DNA of 64,000 bases from Bacteroidota bacterium (GCA_018267825.1 JAFDXR010000003.1:140835-204834), one strand, 5' to 3'. Shown: positions 8,900-16,920, numbered from the stretch's first letter. A program made the numbers and translations. The notes: generated from the sequence alone by a model not told the origin.

Positions 8900-8917
8900 T
8901 TTTGACAATAGTCAAAA
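8900..8917. promoter_or_regulatory. Fnr/Crp-like operator upstream of yiaA
   Basis: TTTTGAC-AATA-GTCAAAA is a perfect inverted repeat with 7-bp arms and a 4-bp spacer, close to the Fnr-type consensus TTGAT-N4-ATCAA. Its centre is 29-36 bp upstream of the -7 box, near -41 relative to the expected transcription start, the classical class II activation position. The Crp/Fnr-type regulator encoded immediately upstream (8939-9499) is the obvious candidate to bind it. Confidence 0.6.
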
Positions 8918-8938
8918 AAGGATGGGCTTAACGAATTT

Positions 8939-9499
8939 TCACAGTTCAGCACGGATACGGCTCAATGTTTCCTGTGTAATACCCAGGTAGGCCGCTATCT
9001 GGCCCAGTGAGGCACTCTGCATCAATGCGGGCCTGGATTCAATGAGGTTGTGATATCGTTCTTTAGCGGTTTTGAAACGGATGTTCAACAGGCGTTCTTC
9101 CAGCTTCATGTAATAGGCTTCGGTAATAACACGCCCGATGCGTTCTGTTTCGGGGAAATTACGATACAATGTTTTTAAAGCTTCGAAGGAGATAACGGTT
9201 AATACGGTTTGCTCGATGGCCTGTATGCTCTCGAAAGAAGGGTGGCCGCCGATGAATGCATAAAAACAGGTTGCAAATTCTCCTTCCTGTGCAAACCAGT
9301 TGGTAATTTCTTTTTCTTCCTGGAAATAGTAACCGCGTAATGTACCCGATTCTACAAAGAACAGGTTATGGCTTCGTTCGCCTGTTTTTGTGAGAATATG
9401 ATTTTTAGGAACTGTAATTTCTTTTGAAATGCGTTTGATCTCTGACTCCAGTTCAGGCGAAAGGGCAATAAGTGATGATATGTAGGAGAGCATTTTCAT
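8939..9499 (-). CDS. Crp/Fnr family transcriptional regulator
   Basis: This 186-residue protein has an N-terminal cyclic-nucleotide-binding-like beta-roll (about residues 20-115, with GTLRGYYFQEEKEITNWFA) and a C-terminal helix-turn-helix ending YLGITQETLSRIRAEL. The recognition helix carries E177-x2-S180-R181, the arrangement Fnr uses to read TTGAT half-sites. It lacks the N-terminal cysteine cluster of true Fnr, having only one cysteine, so it does not sense oxygen through an iron-sulphur cluster. The effector is unknown. It ends 87 bp upstream of yiaA on the same strand, with a matching palindrome in between. An in-frame ATG two codons in (9493) is an alternative start. Confidence 0.9.
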   Translation of the reverse strand: MKMLSYISSLIALSPELESEIKRISKEITVPKNHILTKTGERSHNLFFVESGTLRGYYFQEEKEITNWFAQEGEFATCFYAFIGGHPSFESIQAIEQTVLTVISFEALKTLYRNFPETERIGRVITEAYYMKLEERLLNIRFKTAKERYHNLIESRPALMQSASLGQIAAYLGITQETLSRIRAEL

Positions 9500-9508
9500 T
9501 TACAGGAA

Positions 9509-9538
9509 CGAAGTTAAACAATCGTGCCGGCTCCGCAA
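9509..9538 (-). promoter_or_regulatory. Promoter of the Crp/Fnr gene
   Basis: On the minus strand there is a TTG at 9538-9536, a 19-nt spacer, and TAACTTCG at 9516-9509, one mismatch from TAnnTTTG. The expected transcription start lies within a few bases of the ATG at 9499, so the leader would be very short or absent. A small inverted repeat (GGCTC/GAGCC at 9527-9543) overlaps the upstream element. Confidence 0.5.
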
Positions 9539-9604
9539 TAGAGCCAGCCGTGCGCCTGTGAAAAAAGCTCCTGAATCATGAACCCAAAAAAGAATAATAT
9601 TCAC

Positions 9605-9612
9605 TAAGTTTG
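9605..9612 (+). promoter_or_regulatory. -7 box directly before the gene at 9616
   Basis: TAAGTTTG is a perfect TAnnTTTG box ending only 3 nt before the ATG at 9616, so the transcript would begin at or next to the start codon. No clear -33 TTG is visible at the right distance. Confidence 0.5.
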
Positions 9613-9615
9613 CCT

Positions 9616-10164
9616 ATGGTGCGGAAGCTGCTGAGCATGGTGTTTTTCGTTATTGTTTTGGGTGTCTCTGCCCAAACGGAAGATTATGTGCAAAAACCGC
9701 CACGCGATTACTCCCGGAATCCTGCCAGGAACGCAGCGTTTATTGAGCTTGGCGGCAATGCCGGTTTGTATTCGCTGAATTTTGACCGGATCCTTTTCTA
9801 CCGTGATCGTTTCAAATCTTCAATACGTGCCGGGTTTGCCCCACTGCCACACGGGCATTACTTTGAGCAGGCCTATGTACTGGAATCCTGTTTTATTTTA
9901 TTTAAAAATCCACATCATCTCGAACTAGGTGTGGGTGCTACCGTTCAACGCCGCTACAATGAAAAGCCCGACAACAGTGGTGATTACGCCTGGGAAAATA
10001 TCTGGTATAGTGTGTGGCGATGCGGCTACCGTTACCAGCCCCGGGATGAAGGATTTTTTTTCAGGGCCGGGTTAACACCTGTGTTCATGAGTCACGATGC
10101 GCTTGGTTCGCATCCCGATTACTTTCAGATGTGGGCCGGGTTGTCTGTTGGCGCCAGCTTCTGA
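9616..10164 (+). CDS. Hypothetical secreted or outer-membrane beta-rich protein
   Basis: I do not recognise this family. With the ATG at 9616 it is 182 residues long (a TTG two codons earlier is also possible). An N-terminal signal peptide (VRKLLSMVFFVIVLGVSAQ) is followed by a region rich in aromatic residues and alternating beta strands (FIELGGNAGLYSLNFDRI, LELGVGATVQRRYNE, FFFRAGLTPVFMSH) and a C-terminal SVGASF. This resembles small eight-stranded outer-membrane barrels, ending in an aromatic residue. It is divergent from the Crp/Fnr gene, and its stop is 2 nt from the stop of the opposing radical-SAM gene. Confidence 0.65.
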   Translation: MVRKLLSMVFFVIVLGVSAQTEDYVQKPPRDYSRNPARNAAFIELGGNAGLYSLNFDRILFYRDRFKSSIRAGFAPLPHGHYFEQAYVLESCFILFKNPHHLELGVGATVQRRYNEKPDNSGDYAWENIWYSVWRCGYRYQPRDEGFFFRAGLTPVFMSHDALGSHPDYFQMWAGLSVGASF

Positions 10165-10166
10165 AT

Positions 10167-11534
10167 TCAGCGTTTGCTGAACTCCATGCTGAGCTGGCAT
10201 TTCCAGGATTTCAGGCGCAGGTATAAATCCTTCAGTTTATTTTTATTACGTGTTTGCCTGTAGGTTTCCACGTTTACCCATTGCAGTGCATGTTCATAGA
10301 AACGGCGCGGATAGGTACGTTCAAAATCGATGTCGCGGTCGGTACTTGTTTCCCAATCCGGGTTGTACAAAAATTTATTCTCCACTTCTTCATAAAGACG
10401 GGTCCCTTTGATCGGATAGGCAATGGTGATGGTGTAGAATGTCGGATCTGATTCGACCAGGTGCCTGATAGTTTCGCGAATGTCTTCTTTTGTTTCGCCG
10501 GGATAACCGAGCATCAGAAAAGTGCCCGCTTCAATTCCATAGGTTTTGGCGAGGCGGATCATTTCGCGCGTTTTGATAACATCCACACGACGATCCATGG
10601 CATCTATGATTTTCTGTGATCCGCTTTCGGCACCGATCCATACACGCCTGCAGCCACTGTCTTTAAGCATTCGCAACACATCTTCGTTCAACCGGTCGGC
10701 CCGCGAAATAATTTCATAAGGTGTATGAACGCCCTGATTCTTAACCTGCTCTGCAAACTCCTGCAACCAGCGATGATGAATGGTAAACACGTCATCGACA
10801 AACCAGATCATGTCGGGCTTATATGTTTCCTGTAGCATGCGGAGTTCCGCAGCAACCGCTTCGGGCGAGCGCCGGCGATAGGTACCGCCATATACGGCGC
10901 GGCTGCACCACTTACAGGTGTATGGACAACCACGCATGGTGCTTACACTCATCATGCTGTAACCATGATGTTGTTTCCAGGCCTGTAGGTATTTTGTGAA
11001 ATCAATTTTATGCCGGGCCGGGAGTGGCAGGGTATTTATATCGCGGATGAGCTGGCGCCCGGCGGTCTGTATCAATTTACCATCACTATCACGGAATGCG
11101 AGGCCGGCAACCAGTTCCGGGCGATCCGTATGTTTCAACAAATCAAGCATGGTTTCTTCGCCTTCACCTATTACTATAAAATCAGCGCCACTATCAAGAA
11201 AAGATGAAGCATGATGGCGTACTTCGGGCCCGCCCAGAATTATTTTCATGGCAGAAAGCTCCGGGTTATTTTTCACTTCGCGAATAATCCTCAACACATT
11301 GATCTTGGTCATGAGGTTGGTATAAACCGCCAGCACATCGGGCTTTGTGCGTTGGATCTGCTGCAGGAGATTATCGAAAGAAGAGAATGTGGAGTCGAAC
11401 ACATCGTTTGCAAAACCATGCTGTTCCAGATAAGCCGAAATATAAAGGATTCCCAGCGGCACATAGGGTTTCATGATCCTTAATTCTTTCGGATCTTCAT
11501 TGAGAAAATAACCATGTGTCAGCAGTATTTTCAT
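10167..11534 (-). CDS. B12-binding-type radical SAM protein (rSAM-C)
   Basis: This 455-residue protein is of the COG1032 type: an N-terminal cobalamin-binding-like Rossmann region (about 1-140, with FIVIGEGEETM) followed by a radical-SAM barrel. The cluster motif is C203-x3-C207-x2-C210 in MRGCPYTCKWCSR. Other family features are MIWFVDDVFTIH, WIGAESGSQKIIDAMDRR and FLMLGYPGETKEDI. I see no DxHxxG, so cobalamin, if bound, would be base-off. Its start (MKILLTHGYFL) resembles that of rSAM-B (MRVLFTHSYFL), so the two are paralogues. The ATG at 11534 overlaps the stop of the preceding methyltransferase as ATGA; a frame extended to 11606 would lie within that gene. It is the last gene of the six-gene operon. 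The substrate is unknown. Confidence 0.9.
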   Translation of the reverse strand: MKILLTHGYFLNEDPKELRIMKPYVPLGILYISAYLEQHGFANDVFDSTFSSFDNLLQQIQRTKPDVLAVYTNLMTKINVLRIIREVKNNPELSAMKIILGGPEVRHHASSFLDSGADFIVIGEGEETMLDLLKHTDRPELVAGLAFRDSDGKLIQTAGRQLIRDINTLPLPARHKIDFTKYLQAWKQHHGYSMMSVSTMRGCPYTCKWCSRAVYGGTYRRRSPEAVAAELRMLQETYKPDMIWFVDDVFTIHHRWLQEFAEQVKNQGVHTPYEIISRADRLNEDVLRMLKDSGCRRVWIGAESGSQKIIDAMDRRVDVIKTREMIRLAKTYGIEAGTFLMLGYPGETKEDIRETIRHLVESDPTFYTITIAYPIKGTRLYEEVENKFLYNPDWETSTDRDIDFERTYPRRFYEHALQWVNVETYRQTRNKNKLKDLYLRLKSWKCQLSMEFSKR

Positions 11535-12331
11535 GCTTCTTTTTTTTGCATCACGATGATGTAATGATCGGCATAATTCGCGAAAGCGCCTATACCTCCC
11601 ATACATTTTTCAAACAATATCAGTACGTTCCCAAAAACAGGATACTTTTTGATCCAGTCTTCGAGGTACGAGGGTGGTATAAATAAGCCGATGGGTTTTA
11701 TTGTTACTGTATGAAAATGATCCTGGAATATTGATTCCACCTCCTTCGGAGAATAATACCATGTCAGGAACTTCTGTTCATTAATCACTGTATCCACACC
11801 GGTTTGCGAAGTGCGCCTGGCCGCTTTTGTTTTTTCGCCTCGCCAGCTAAAAAAGAAACGTTCCCACCAGCATTTACGCCCCATGATCACCGCTATAAAA
11901 TATCCATCTGCGTTAAGCCAACGGCGGGCATTCGCTGCCAGTGACCTGAACTCTTCCGGATTCAGGCAGTTCAGTCCTCCGAAATCGGAAAACACGTATC
12001 CCAAATTATTTATATCCGTTTTCGATGTCAGTTCCTGTATAGACGACACAATGAACTTTACCTGCTGCTTACTGTCCTTCTGTTTCGCTACACGGATCAT
12101 CTCCGGTGAAATATCGGTAGCAGTGACTTCGATGCCCTTCTCGGCTATATAAACGGCATCTTCACCGGTACCGCAATTCAGTTCCAGCAGAGCACCTCTC
12201 TTCTGAGCCAGGCATGGGTCCAGGTATTTAAGCACCCTTGCGCGTTGTGCTTTACCTATCCATGAATGCGTAAAATGCGCATCGTAGGTTGAGGCGTATG
12301 GATCAAAGGCCTGAGGCGACACCGGGTTCAA
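11531..12331 (-). CDS. Class I SAM-dependent methyltransferase (MT2)
   Basis: This 266-residue protein opens with FDPYASTYDAHFTHS, the common lead-in of small-molecule methyltransferases. The SAM-binding motif I is LLELNCGTGED (48-58), followed by an acidic motif II region, VTATDISPEMI. The C-terminal half has a basic WWERFFFSWRGEKTKAARR segment and no membrane helix. It most resembles methyltransferases of lipid, quinone or secondary-metabolite pathways, but the substrate cannot be named. It overlaps the end of rSAM-B by 29 bp and the start of rSAM-C by 4 bp, so it is translationally tied to both. It sits between the two paralogous radical-SAM genes. Confidence 0.88.
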   Translation of the reverse strand: MNPVSPQAFDPYASTYDAHFTHSWIGKAQRARVLKYLDPCLAQKRGALLELNCGTGEDAVYIAEKGIEVTATDISPEMIRVAKQKDSKQQVKFIVSSIQELTSKTDINNLGYVFSDFGGLNCLNPEEFRSLAANARRWLNADGYFIAVIMGRKCWWERFFFSWRGEKTKAARRTSQTGVDTVINEQKFLTWYYSPKEVESIFQDHFHTVTIKPIGLFIPPSYLEDWIKKYPVFGNVLILFEKCMGGIGAFANYADHYIIVMQKKEA

Positions 12332-13769
12332 TGGTTTTAAGTTTTTGCTTCCAGATCCATTTCTGTGGAATGAGGCGAAGCAATGCCGCTACCTGTTTGG
12401 CATTGTAGAGAGATGGCTTGATGAATAACAGGCGCATGGCATGCAATCCGCGCCGGATCCTGTACCGGATATGGATGTAACGGTGGAGCTCTTTATAAAA
12501 TTCTTTACTGTACGTATTCTTAAACATGAGATCGAGATCATCGCTGTCGGTCCAGTTTGTTTTTGTTTTGAGCTGTTCTTTTACCGTATCATAAAATTTT
12601 GTACCAGGGAGCGGGTATGACACCGAAGCGCCGATATCGTCGGGCAGGAGATCATTCACCATGTCCATGGTTTTACGGATGTCATCCAGTGTTTCGCCCG
12701 GATAGCCAAACTGCAGAAATAAAGCCACATGGATGTGATGTTTTTTTAACAGGCGACTTGCTTCATAAATCTGTTCAACCCTGGTGCCTTTATCCATGGC
12801 ATCGAGTATTTTCTGTGAGCCGCTTTCGGCGCCCATCCATACCATATCGCAACCGCTCTTCGCCAGGTGTTCGATGTTATTTTCCCCGAGCAGCAGATCG
12901 GCACGGCTCTGGATTTTATACCGGATTTTCAATTGCTCTTTATTTACGGCCACTGCAAACTCCTGAAGCCATGATGGTTTGAGGCCAAATATATCATCAG
13001 CAAACCATACATGGGTGAAGCCAAATTTCTGTTGCCATGTTTTGATCTCACGAACGATGTTCTCTGCGCTGTGCGAATTATAACGGTTGCCATAAATGGG
13101 TTTGGCGCACCAGTTGCATTTATAAGGGCAGCCGCGTGTTGTAACAAAATTGAGTGAAAAATACCCATGATGCTGCATCCACATAGCTTTATATGGTTCA
13201 ATATCGAGCAGGTCCCAGGCAGGGTGCGGCAAGGTATCGAGGTCTTTGATGACAGCACGTTTCGGTGTTTTCAAAACCTGATGATCCTCGGCATAGGCAA
13301 GTCCGGCAATCAGTGATTTACGGTCTTCAGACTTATTCTGAATCAGCTGGCAGATTTCGAGAAGTGTTTGTTCAGCCTCGCCTATGATAATATAATCAGC
13401 ACCATGCTCCAGGTATTTTTCACCATGGTCTGTGGCATCCGAACTGGAAGTGATAACCCTGCATCCCTGGCTTTTGGCATAGGTTTGCATATCAAAGGCC
13501 GCTTCCCGCATATTGGTCAGGCACATCTTGGTGAGGTAATTAAAACCATCATCGTATATCACGAGGATATCGGGTTTATATCGTTCAATGGTCGGTCGGA
13601 TATCGTGTGCGGAATCGGCAAACATGGTATCGAATAACTTAACATGAAAACCGTTTTCGCGCAGGTAAGCCATGGCATAAAGTGTAGCCAGCGGCGGATA
13701 AGGCATGGCGGTGCGATACTGCTTGCTGTCGAATTTCAGAAAATAGCTATGTGTGAACAATACCCTCAT
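12303..13769 (-). CDS. B12-binding-type radical SAM protein (rSAM-B)
   Basis: This 488-residue protein has a cobalamin-binding-like N-terminal region (ADYIIIGEAEQTLLEI) and a radical-SAM barrel with C214-x3-C218-x2-C221 in TRGCPYKCNWCAK. Further family motifs are VWFADDIFGLK, VWMGAESGSQKILDAMDKG and FLQFGYPGETLDDI. A basic C-terminal extension (RYRIRRGLHAMRLLFIKPS) may contact a membrane or a nucleic acid. It shares WMQHHGY before the cluster motif with rSAM-C (WKQHHGY), so it is a close paralogue. I start it at the ATG at 13769, which overlaps the stop of the nucleotidyltransferase as ATGA. A longer frame to 13823 runs into that gene and adds no domain. The reaction is unknown. Confidence 0.9.
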   Translation of the reverse strand: MRVLFTHSYFLKFDSKQYRTAMPYPPLATLYAMAYLRENGFHVKLFDTMFADSAHDIRPTIERYKPDILVIYDDGFNYLTKMCLTNMREAAFDMQTYAKSQGCRVITSSSDATDHGEKYLEHGADYIIIGEAEQTLLEICQLIQNKSEDRKSLIAGLAYAEDHQVLKTPKRAVIKDLDTLPHPAWDLLDIEPYKAMWMQHHGYFSLNFVTTRGCPYKCNWCAKPIYGNRYNSHSAENIVREIKTWQQKFGFTHVWFADDIFGLKPSWLQEFAVAVNKEQLKIRYKIQSRADLLLGENNIEHLAKSGCDMVWMGAESGSQKILDAMDKGTRVEQIYEASRLLKKHHIHVALFLQFGYPGETLDDIRKTMDMVNDLLPDDIGASVSYPLPGTKFYDTVKEQLKTKTNWTDSDDLDLMFKNTYSKEFYKELHRYIHIRYRIRRGLHAMRLLFIKPSLYNAKQVAALLRLIPQKWIWKQKLKTIEPGVASGL

Positions 13770-14731
13770 GCATACAGTCGAATCTGAAATTGTTTCTCGA
13801 ACGTTTCTATTTTTTCCTTCCATGAATTCAGCACCTTATTCTGGAAGCCGTGGGTGTGGCGTTTACACACGTTTTTACGTGACCGGAACTGCAGTTCAAA
13901 ATCTTCTTCAGCCATGCCGGGATATTTTTTCCGCCAGCGGTTTAAGGTATAACTCAGCAGTTTATTATCGAGCCAGTCGCCAAATGAGCCGGCACACAAG
14001 GATTCTGCCAGTTTCCTGAAAACAGATGACGGGATCGGTTTTGCTTTATCTGAAGCGGACTCTGTTTTGTTTGGATAATATTGTTTATACCAGGCATTAT
14101 GTTGCAGGATATCCTTGTAAAAATTGTAGTTAACTGTTGGTATAAGGTGTGCCAGTTCTGTGGCTACGAAGGCATTCTTTTCGGGGATCACCAATTCCGT
14201 AGCTCCGAGGAAATAATTAATGCACCAGAATTTTTTCTTATCACCGGGCAGCATTTTATAGCGCATGATCAATAGGGTACGACAGATCCACAAACGATTG
14301 GGGCGGGTCATGATGAGATAATCAATATCTCCATCGCGGTCGTAATAATTTTTAGACAGTCCGCCCGAAAGACACACGCCTTCTACAAAAGGAAATGAAG
14401 CTATTTTCAGGCTATAGCGGTATGCTTCGGGCATCACTTTAGCGGCGCCGGCATTGCCATGTGTTCGCCTGCTAATTGTCTCAGGTGCGGCATGAGCCGT
14501 CAATATATAATCACCTTCGTGTTTCAAAAAACCACGCCTGAATAAATCTTCCAGTTGTGCATTGTATTCAGGTGTGGACAGGGAAAGTGCGGAATTGGCA
14601 AAGAGCTCTTCCCGTGTTAAGGGATAGCTGAACACGTCGAAATAGAGCATGGTTTTAAGCATCTCCACCTGGTGTTGTGTGATTATTTCCTGCACCGTTT
14701 CGATAGTAAGGTAATGTTTAAAGTTAACCAA
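13766..14731 (-). CDS. Nucleotidyltransferase-fold protein with N-terminal winged helix
   Basis: In this 321-residue protein, residues 24-85 look like a winged helix (MLKTMLYFDVFSYPLTREEL ... GFLKHEGDYILT). A minimal nucleotidyltransferase core follows: LSGGLSK at 121-127 and DGDIDYLIMT, with the metal-binding pair D135 and D137. This gives the G-G/S...DxD pattern of polymerase-beta-like transferases. A further region around WCINYFLGATELVI and a basic C-terminus have no assignment. The start at 14731 overlaps the end of MT1 by 8 bp; an internal ATG at residue 24 would begin right at the winged helix. Proteins of this type move a nucleotide onto a protein, RNA, antibiotic or lipid. The acceptor here is not known, but the operon suggests a small molecule or lipid. 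Confidence 0.82.
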   Translation of the reverse strand: MVNFKHYLTIETVQEIITQHQVEMLKTMLYFDVFSYPLTREELFANSALSLSTPEYNAQLEDLFRRGFLKHEGDYILTAHAAPETISRRTHGNAGAAKVMPEAYRYSLKIASFPFVEGVCLSGGLSKNYYDRDGDIDYLIMTRPNRLWICRTLLIMRYKMLPGDKKKFWCINYFLGATELVIPEKNAFVATELAHLIPTVNYNFYKDILQHNAWYKQYYPNKTESASDKAKPIPSSVFRKLAESLCAGSFGDWLDNKLLSYTLNRWRKKYPGMAEEDFELQFRSRKNVCKRHTHGFQNKVLNSWKEKIETFEKQFQIRLYA

Positions 14732-15419
14732 TTTTTACCGACGTACCCGGTTCAATTGCATAAATAAAATTGGTTTCCCACCATATTTTCCGGCGTTCCA
14801 GCTCACGGAGTGTCCAGCCTTCGCAGCCGGCAAGATCTGAAATGCGCCGGATATCGCAATTGTCAGCCAATATCATGTAGAGTCTGCCGCCAGGTTTAAC
14901 GTGGCTGCCGAGTTGCTTAAATAACCGGACAAAGTATTCTCCTTCAGGGCCGCAGTTCCAGGCATACTGACTTTCGGAGTTGACCGCATTAAAAAAATAA
15001 GGAGGATTAATAACGATTGTATCAAAAGTATATTCACTTAGCTTTTCAAACAGATCCGATTTTAAAACACGATACCCCGAGCTTATCTTTTGTTCGTTGC
15101 GTTTAAAATTGATCTCTATATTTTCGACGGCTGTGCTGCTGATATCAATGGCTGTAACAGATGCCGCTTTTGTTGCCATCAGCAGACTGATAAGCCCTGA
15201 ACCACTGCCTACCTCGAGGCATGAATGCCCTTCCAGGTTTTGCCTGTCAATGAAATCAAACAAATATTTCGTGCTGAAGAAAAATGCGGGATGAAACACA
15301 CCAGGTAGTACGACAAGATCAAAGCCTTTGTAACGGTAGCGTCGTTCCTTTTGCAGGTAACGGGTTAACAGCGGTTTCACAAGCCTGTCGGCCATTTTCT
15401 TAAGCAGTGGTTCTTTCAT
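14724..15419 (-). CDS. Class I methyltransferase with NPPY motif (MT1)
   Basis: This 231-residue protein has SAM-binding motif I (LEVGSGSG, 68-75), motif II (VTAIDISSTAVENI) and the catalytic tetrapeptide NPPY at 138-141. NPPY is typical of enzymes that methylate a planar amide or amine nitrogen, such as PrmC/HemK and N6-adenine methyltransferases. A basic N-terminal helix precedes the fold. It starts 1 nt after the stop of rSAM-A and overlaps the nucleotidyltransferase by 8 bp, so it belongs firmly to the operon. A PrmC-like housekeeping role is unlikely because the release-factor binding region is absent and the context is a pathway cluster. The target is unknown. Confidence 0.87.
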   Translation of the reverse strand: MKEPLLKKMADRLVKPLLTRYLQKERRYRYKGFDLVVLPGVFHPAFFFSTKYLFDFIDRQNLEGHSCLEVGSGSGLISLLMATKAASVTAIDISSTAVENIEINFKRNEQKISSGYRVLKSDLFEKLSEYTFDTIVINPPYFFNAVNSESQYAWNCGPEGEYFVRLFKQLGSHVKPGGRLYMILADNCDIRRISDLAGCEGWTLRELERRKIWWETNFIYAIEPGTSVKIG

Positions 15420-15420
15420 A

Positions 15421-16920
15421 TCAGAAGCCCTCTACTTCCGGGCGGCGGTATTTCCAGTGATGGTGCAGAAAGCGAATCTCTTTTGGCAGGTTGTATATTT
15501 TCGTTTTATAACGCACGGCACTGATGAGTTTAATGATGCGTCGCTTCAGGGGCGTTAGCTGCACATCAGAAACTGTCGGGTAATAACCATTTAAAACGGT
15601 TTCAAAATTCTTGATCTTATCGATCATGTATGGTTTTAACCAGGGTGTCAGCGGGTTTTTCCGAAGATCGAAATTCTCCCAGGCCGGACTGATCCAGTCT
15701 TCCAGTTTTTCGGGGAATGAAAATCCACTGGCCTTCACCTGCTCATACATCTCTGAACCTTCTGTAGGCACGGGGCTGTAGGTATATATAATGATTTCGG
15801 TTGCGGGGTTCAGTTTCTTTATCTCACGAATAAATTCAATATCATCATCGATCTGTTTATTCACCTGCGCCTCTGTTGCAGCCGGTGTGCCCAGCACAAA
15901 GGAATACTCCGGAATGATATCAAAGCGACGGAGCCTTTCCGCAAAAGCAGCAATCTGTGCCGCCGTTTGGGTACCGCCTTTATCCATCTGTTTCAGGATG
16001 GCGTCGTTTCCGGTTTCGGCACCATAAAAAATCATTTTACAACCGGCCTCCCGAATCAGCTTCAGTGATTCGTCGGAATACCTGTCCATGGTATCGATAC
16101 GGGCTTCGCCCCACCAGACCATATTTTCAGGCTTTATCAGTTTGGCAAATTCCACAACACGTTTTTCCGATACAAAAAAATTATTATCGTGAAACTCAAT
16201 GGCATTCCCTCCGAAATTATCTTTCAGATACTTGATGTCGTTGTATATTTTCTGAGCCGACTTGCCTTTCCAGCGGGCATTATAGATGGGAACCACTGCA
16301 CAAAAAGAACAAGTAAAGGGGCAGCCAAAACTGCTATGATAAGCTATGGTTTTTGTTCCCAGGTATGTTTTGCCAAGATACTGCCCAAGGGGATAAAACC
16401 TATTGAGCTTTTCGTATGGCAAGGCAGGCAGATCGTCTATCTGATAAATCTCATCTTTGCGTGTTTTCACAATGCTCCCGTTTTCCTTGAATATCAGGTT
16501 AGAGAGGTCATTATATGTCTGCTCATTCTCCAGGCGATTCAATAATTCGGGAAAACACTTATCGCCCATGCCGTTTATAATAACATCCACAAACCCCGAA
16601 TCCAATACAGCCTGTGGTTGATTCGACGGGAAGTATCCGCCCCAGATAATTTTAACATGAGGGAAATGTTCACGGATCTTTTTTGAAAAGGGAATAGCCT
16701 GTTTCAATTGCGGCCCCGGCATGACGGTACAGCCAAAAAAACGAACGCCGTTTTTTTTAAGTTCAGCTTCTATTTTACTCCAGGGATCTTTCTCAAGATT
16801 GCCATCAATGATCGTGTAATCGTATTTACCCTCAATACTGGCAGCAACCTGCAGAATACTGTTGGGAATACGGGGCTTATGATTAAGCGCGCGCGGATTG
16901 AAAAGCAGAACTGAACTCAT
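15421..16920 (-). CDS. B12-binding-type radical SAM protein (rSAM-A)
   Basis: This first gene of the operon encodes 499 residues. The N-terminal region (SSVLLFNPRALNHKPRIPN) fits the cobalamin-binding-like domain of COG1032 proteins, and VKIIWGGYFPSNQPQAVLDS replaces the usual GG-x-H loop. The iron-sulphur motif is C200-x3-C204-x2-C207 in FGCPFTCSFCAVV. Later motifs are IEFHDNNFFVSEKRV, IFYGAETGNDAILKQMDKGG and EYSFVLGTP. It differs clearly from rSAM-B and rSAM-C and is nearer to the radical-SAM enzymes of lipid and hopanoid-like modification, but no substrate can be named. It begins 82 bp after the preceding gene, the largest gap in this stretch, so transcription may restart here. Confidence 0.9.
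   Translation of the reverse strand: MSSVLLFNPRALNHKPRIPNSILQVAASIEGKYDYTIIDGNLEKDPWSKIEAELKKNGVRFFGCTVMPGPQLKQAIPFSKKIREHFPHVKIIWGGYFPSNQPQAVLDSGFVDVIINGMGDKCFPELLNRLENEQTYNDLSNLIFKENGSIVKTRKDEIYQIDDLPALPYEKLNRFYPLGQYLGKTYLGTKTIAYHSSFGCPFTCSFCAVVPIYNARWKGKSAQKIYNDIKYLKDNFGGNAIEFHDNNFFVSEKRVVEFAKLIKPENMVWWGEARIDTMDRYSDESLKLIREAGCKMIFYGAETGNDAILKQMDKGGTQTAAQIAAFAERLRRFDIIPEYSFVLGTPAATEAQVNKQIDDDIEFIREIKKLNPATEIIIYTYSPVPTEGSEMYEQVKASGFSFPEKLEDWISPAWENFDLRKNPLTPWLKPYMIDKIKNFETVLNGYYPTVSDVQLTPLKRRIIKLISAVRYKTKIYNLPKEIRFLHHHWKYRRPEVEGF

Noticed and set aside
8852..8908. Nineteen extra codons at the start of yiaA
   Set aside because: A perfect -7 box and half of an operator palindrome lie inside this stretch, and homologues start near the ATG at 8851.
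9527..9543. The GGCTCC/GGAGCC-type hairpin between the Crp/Fnr gene and the gene at 9616, as a terminator
   Set aside because: The arms are only 5 bp, there is no T tract, and it lies upstream of both divergent genes, where no terminator is expected.
11535..11606. A longer start for rSAM-C, and similarly 13770-13823 for rSAM-B
   Set aside because: Both extensions lie within the upstream gene and lack family features. The ATGs overlapping the upstream stops as ATGA give the conserved openings.
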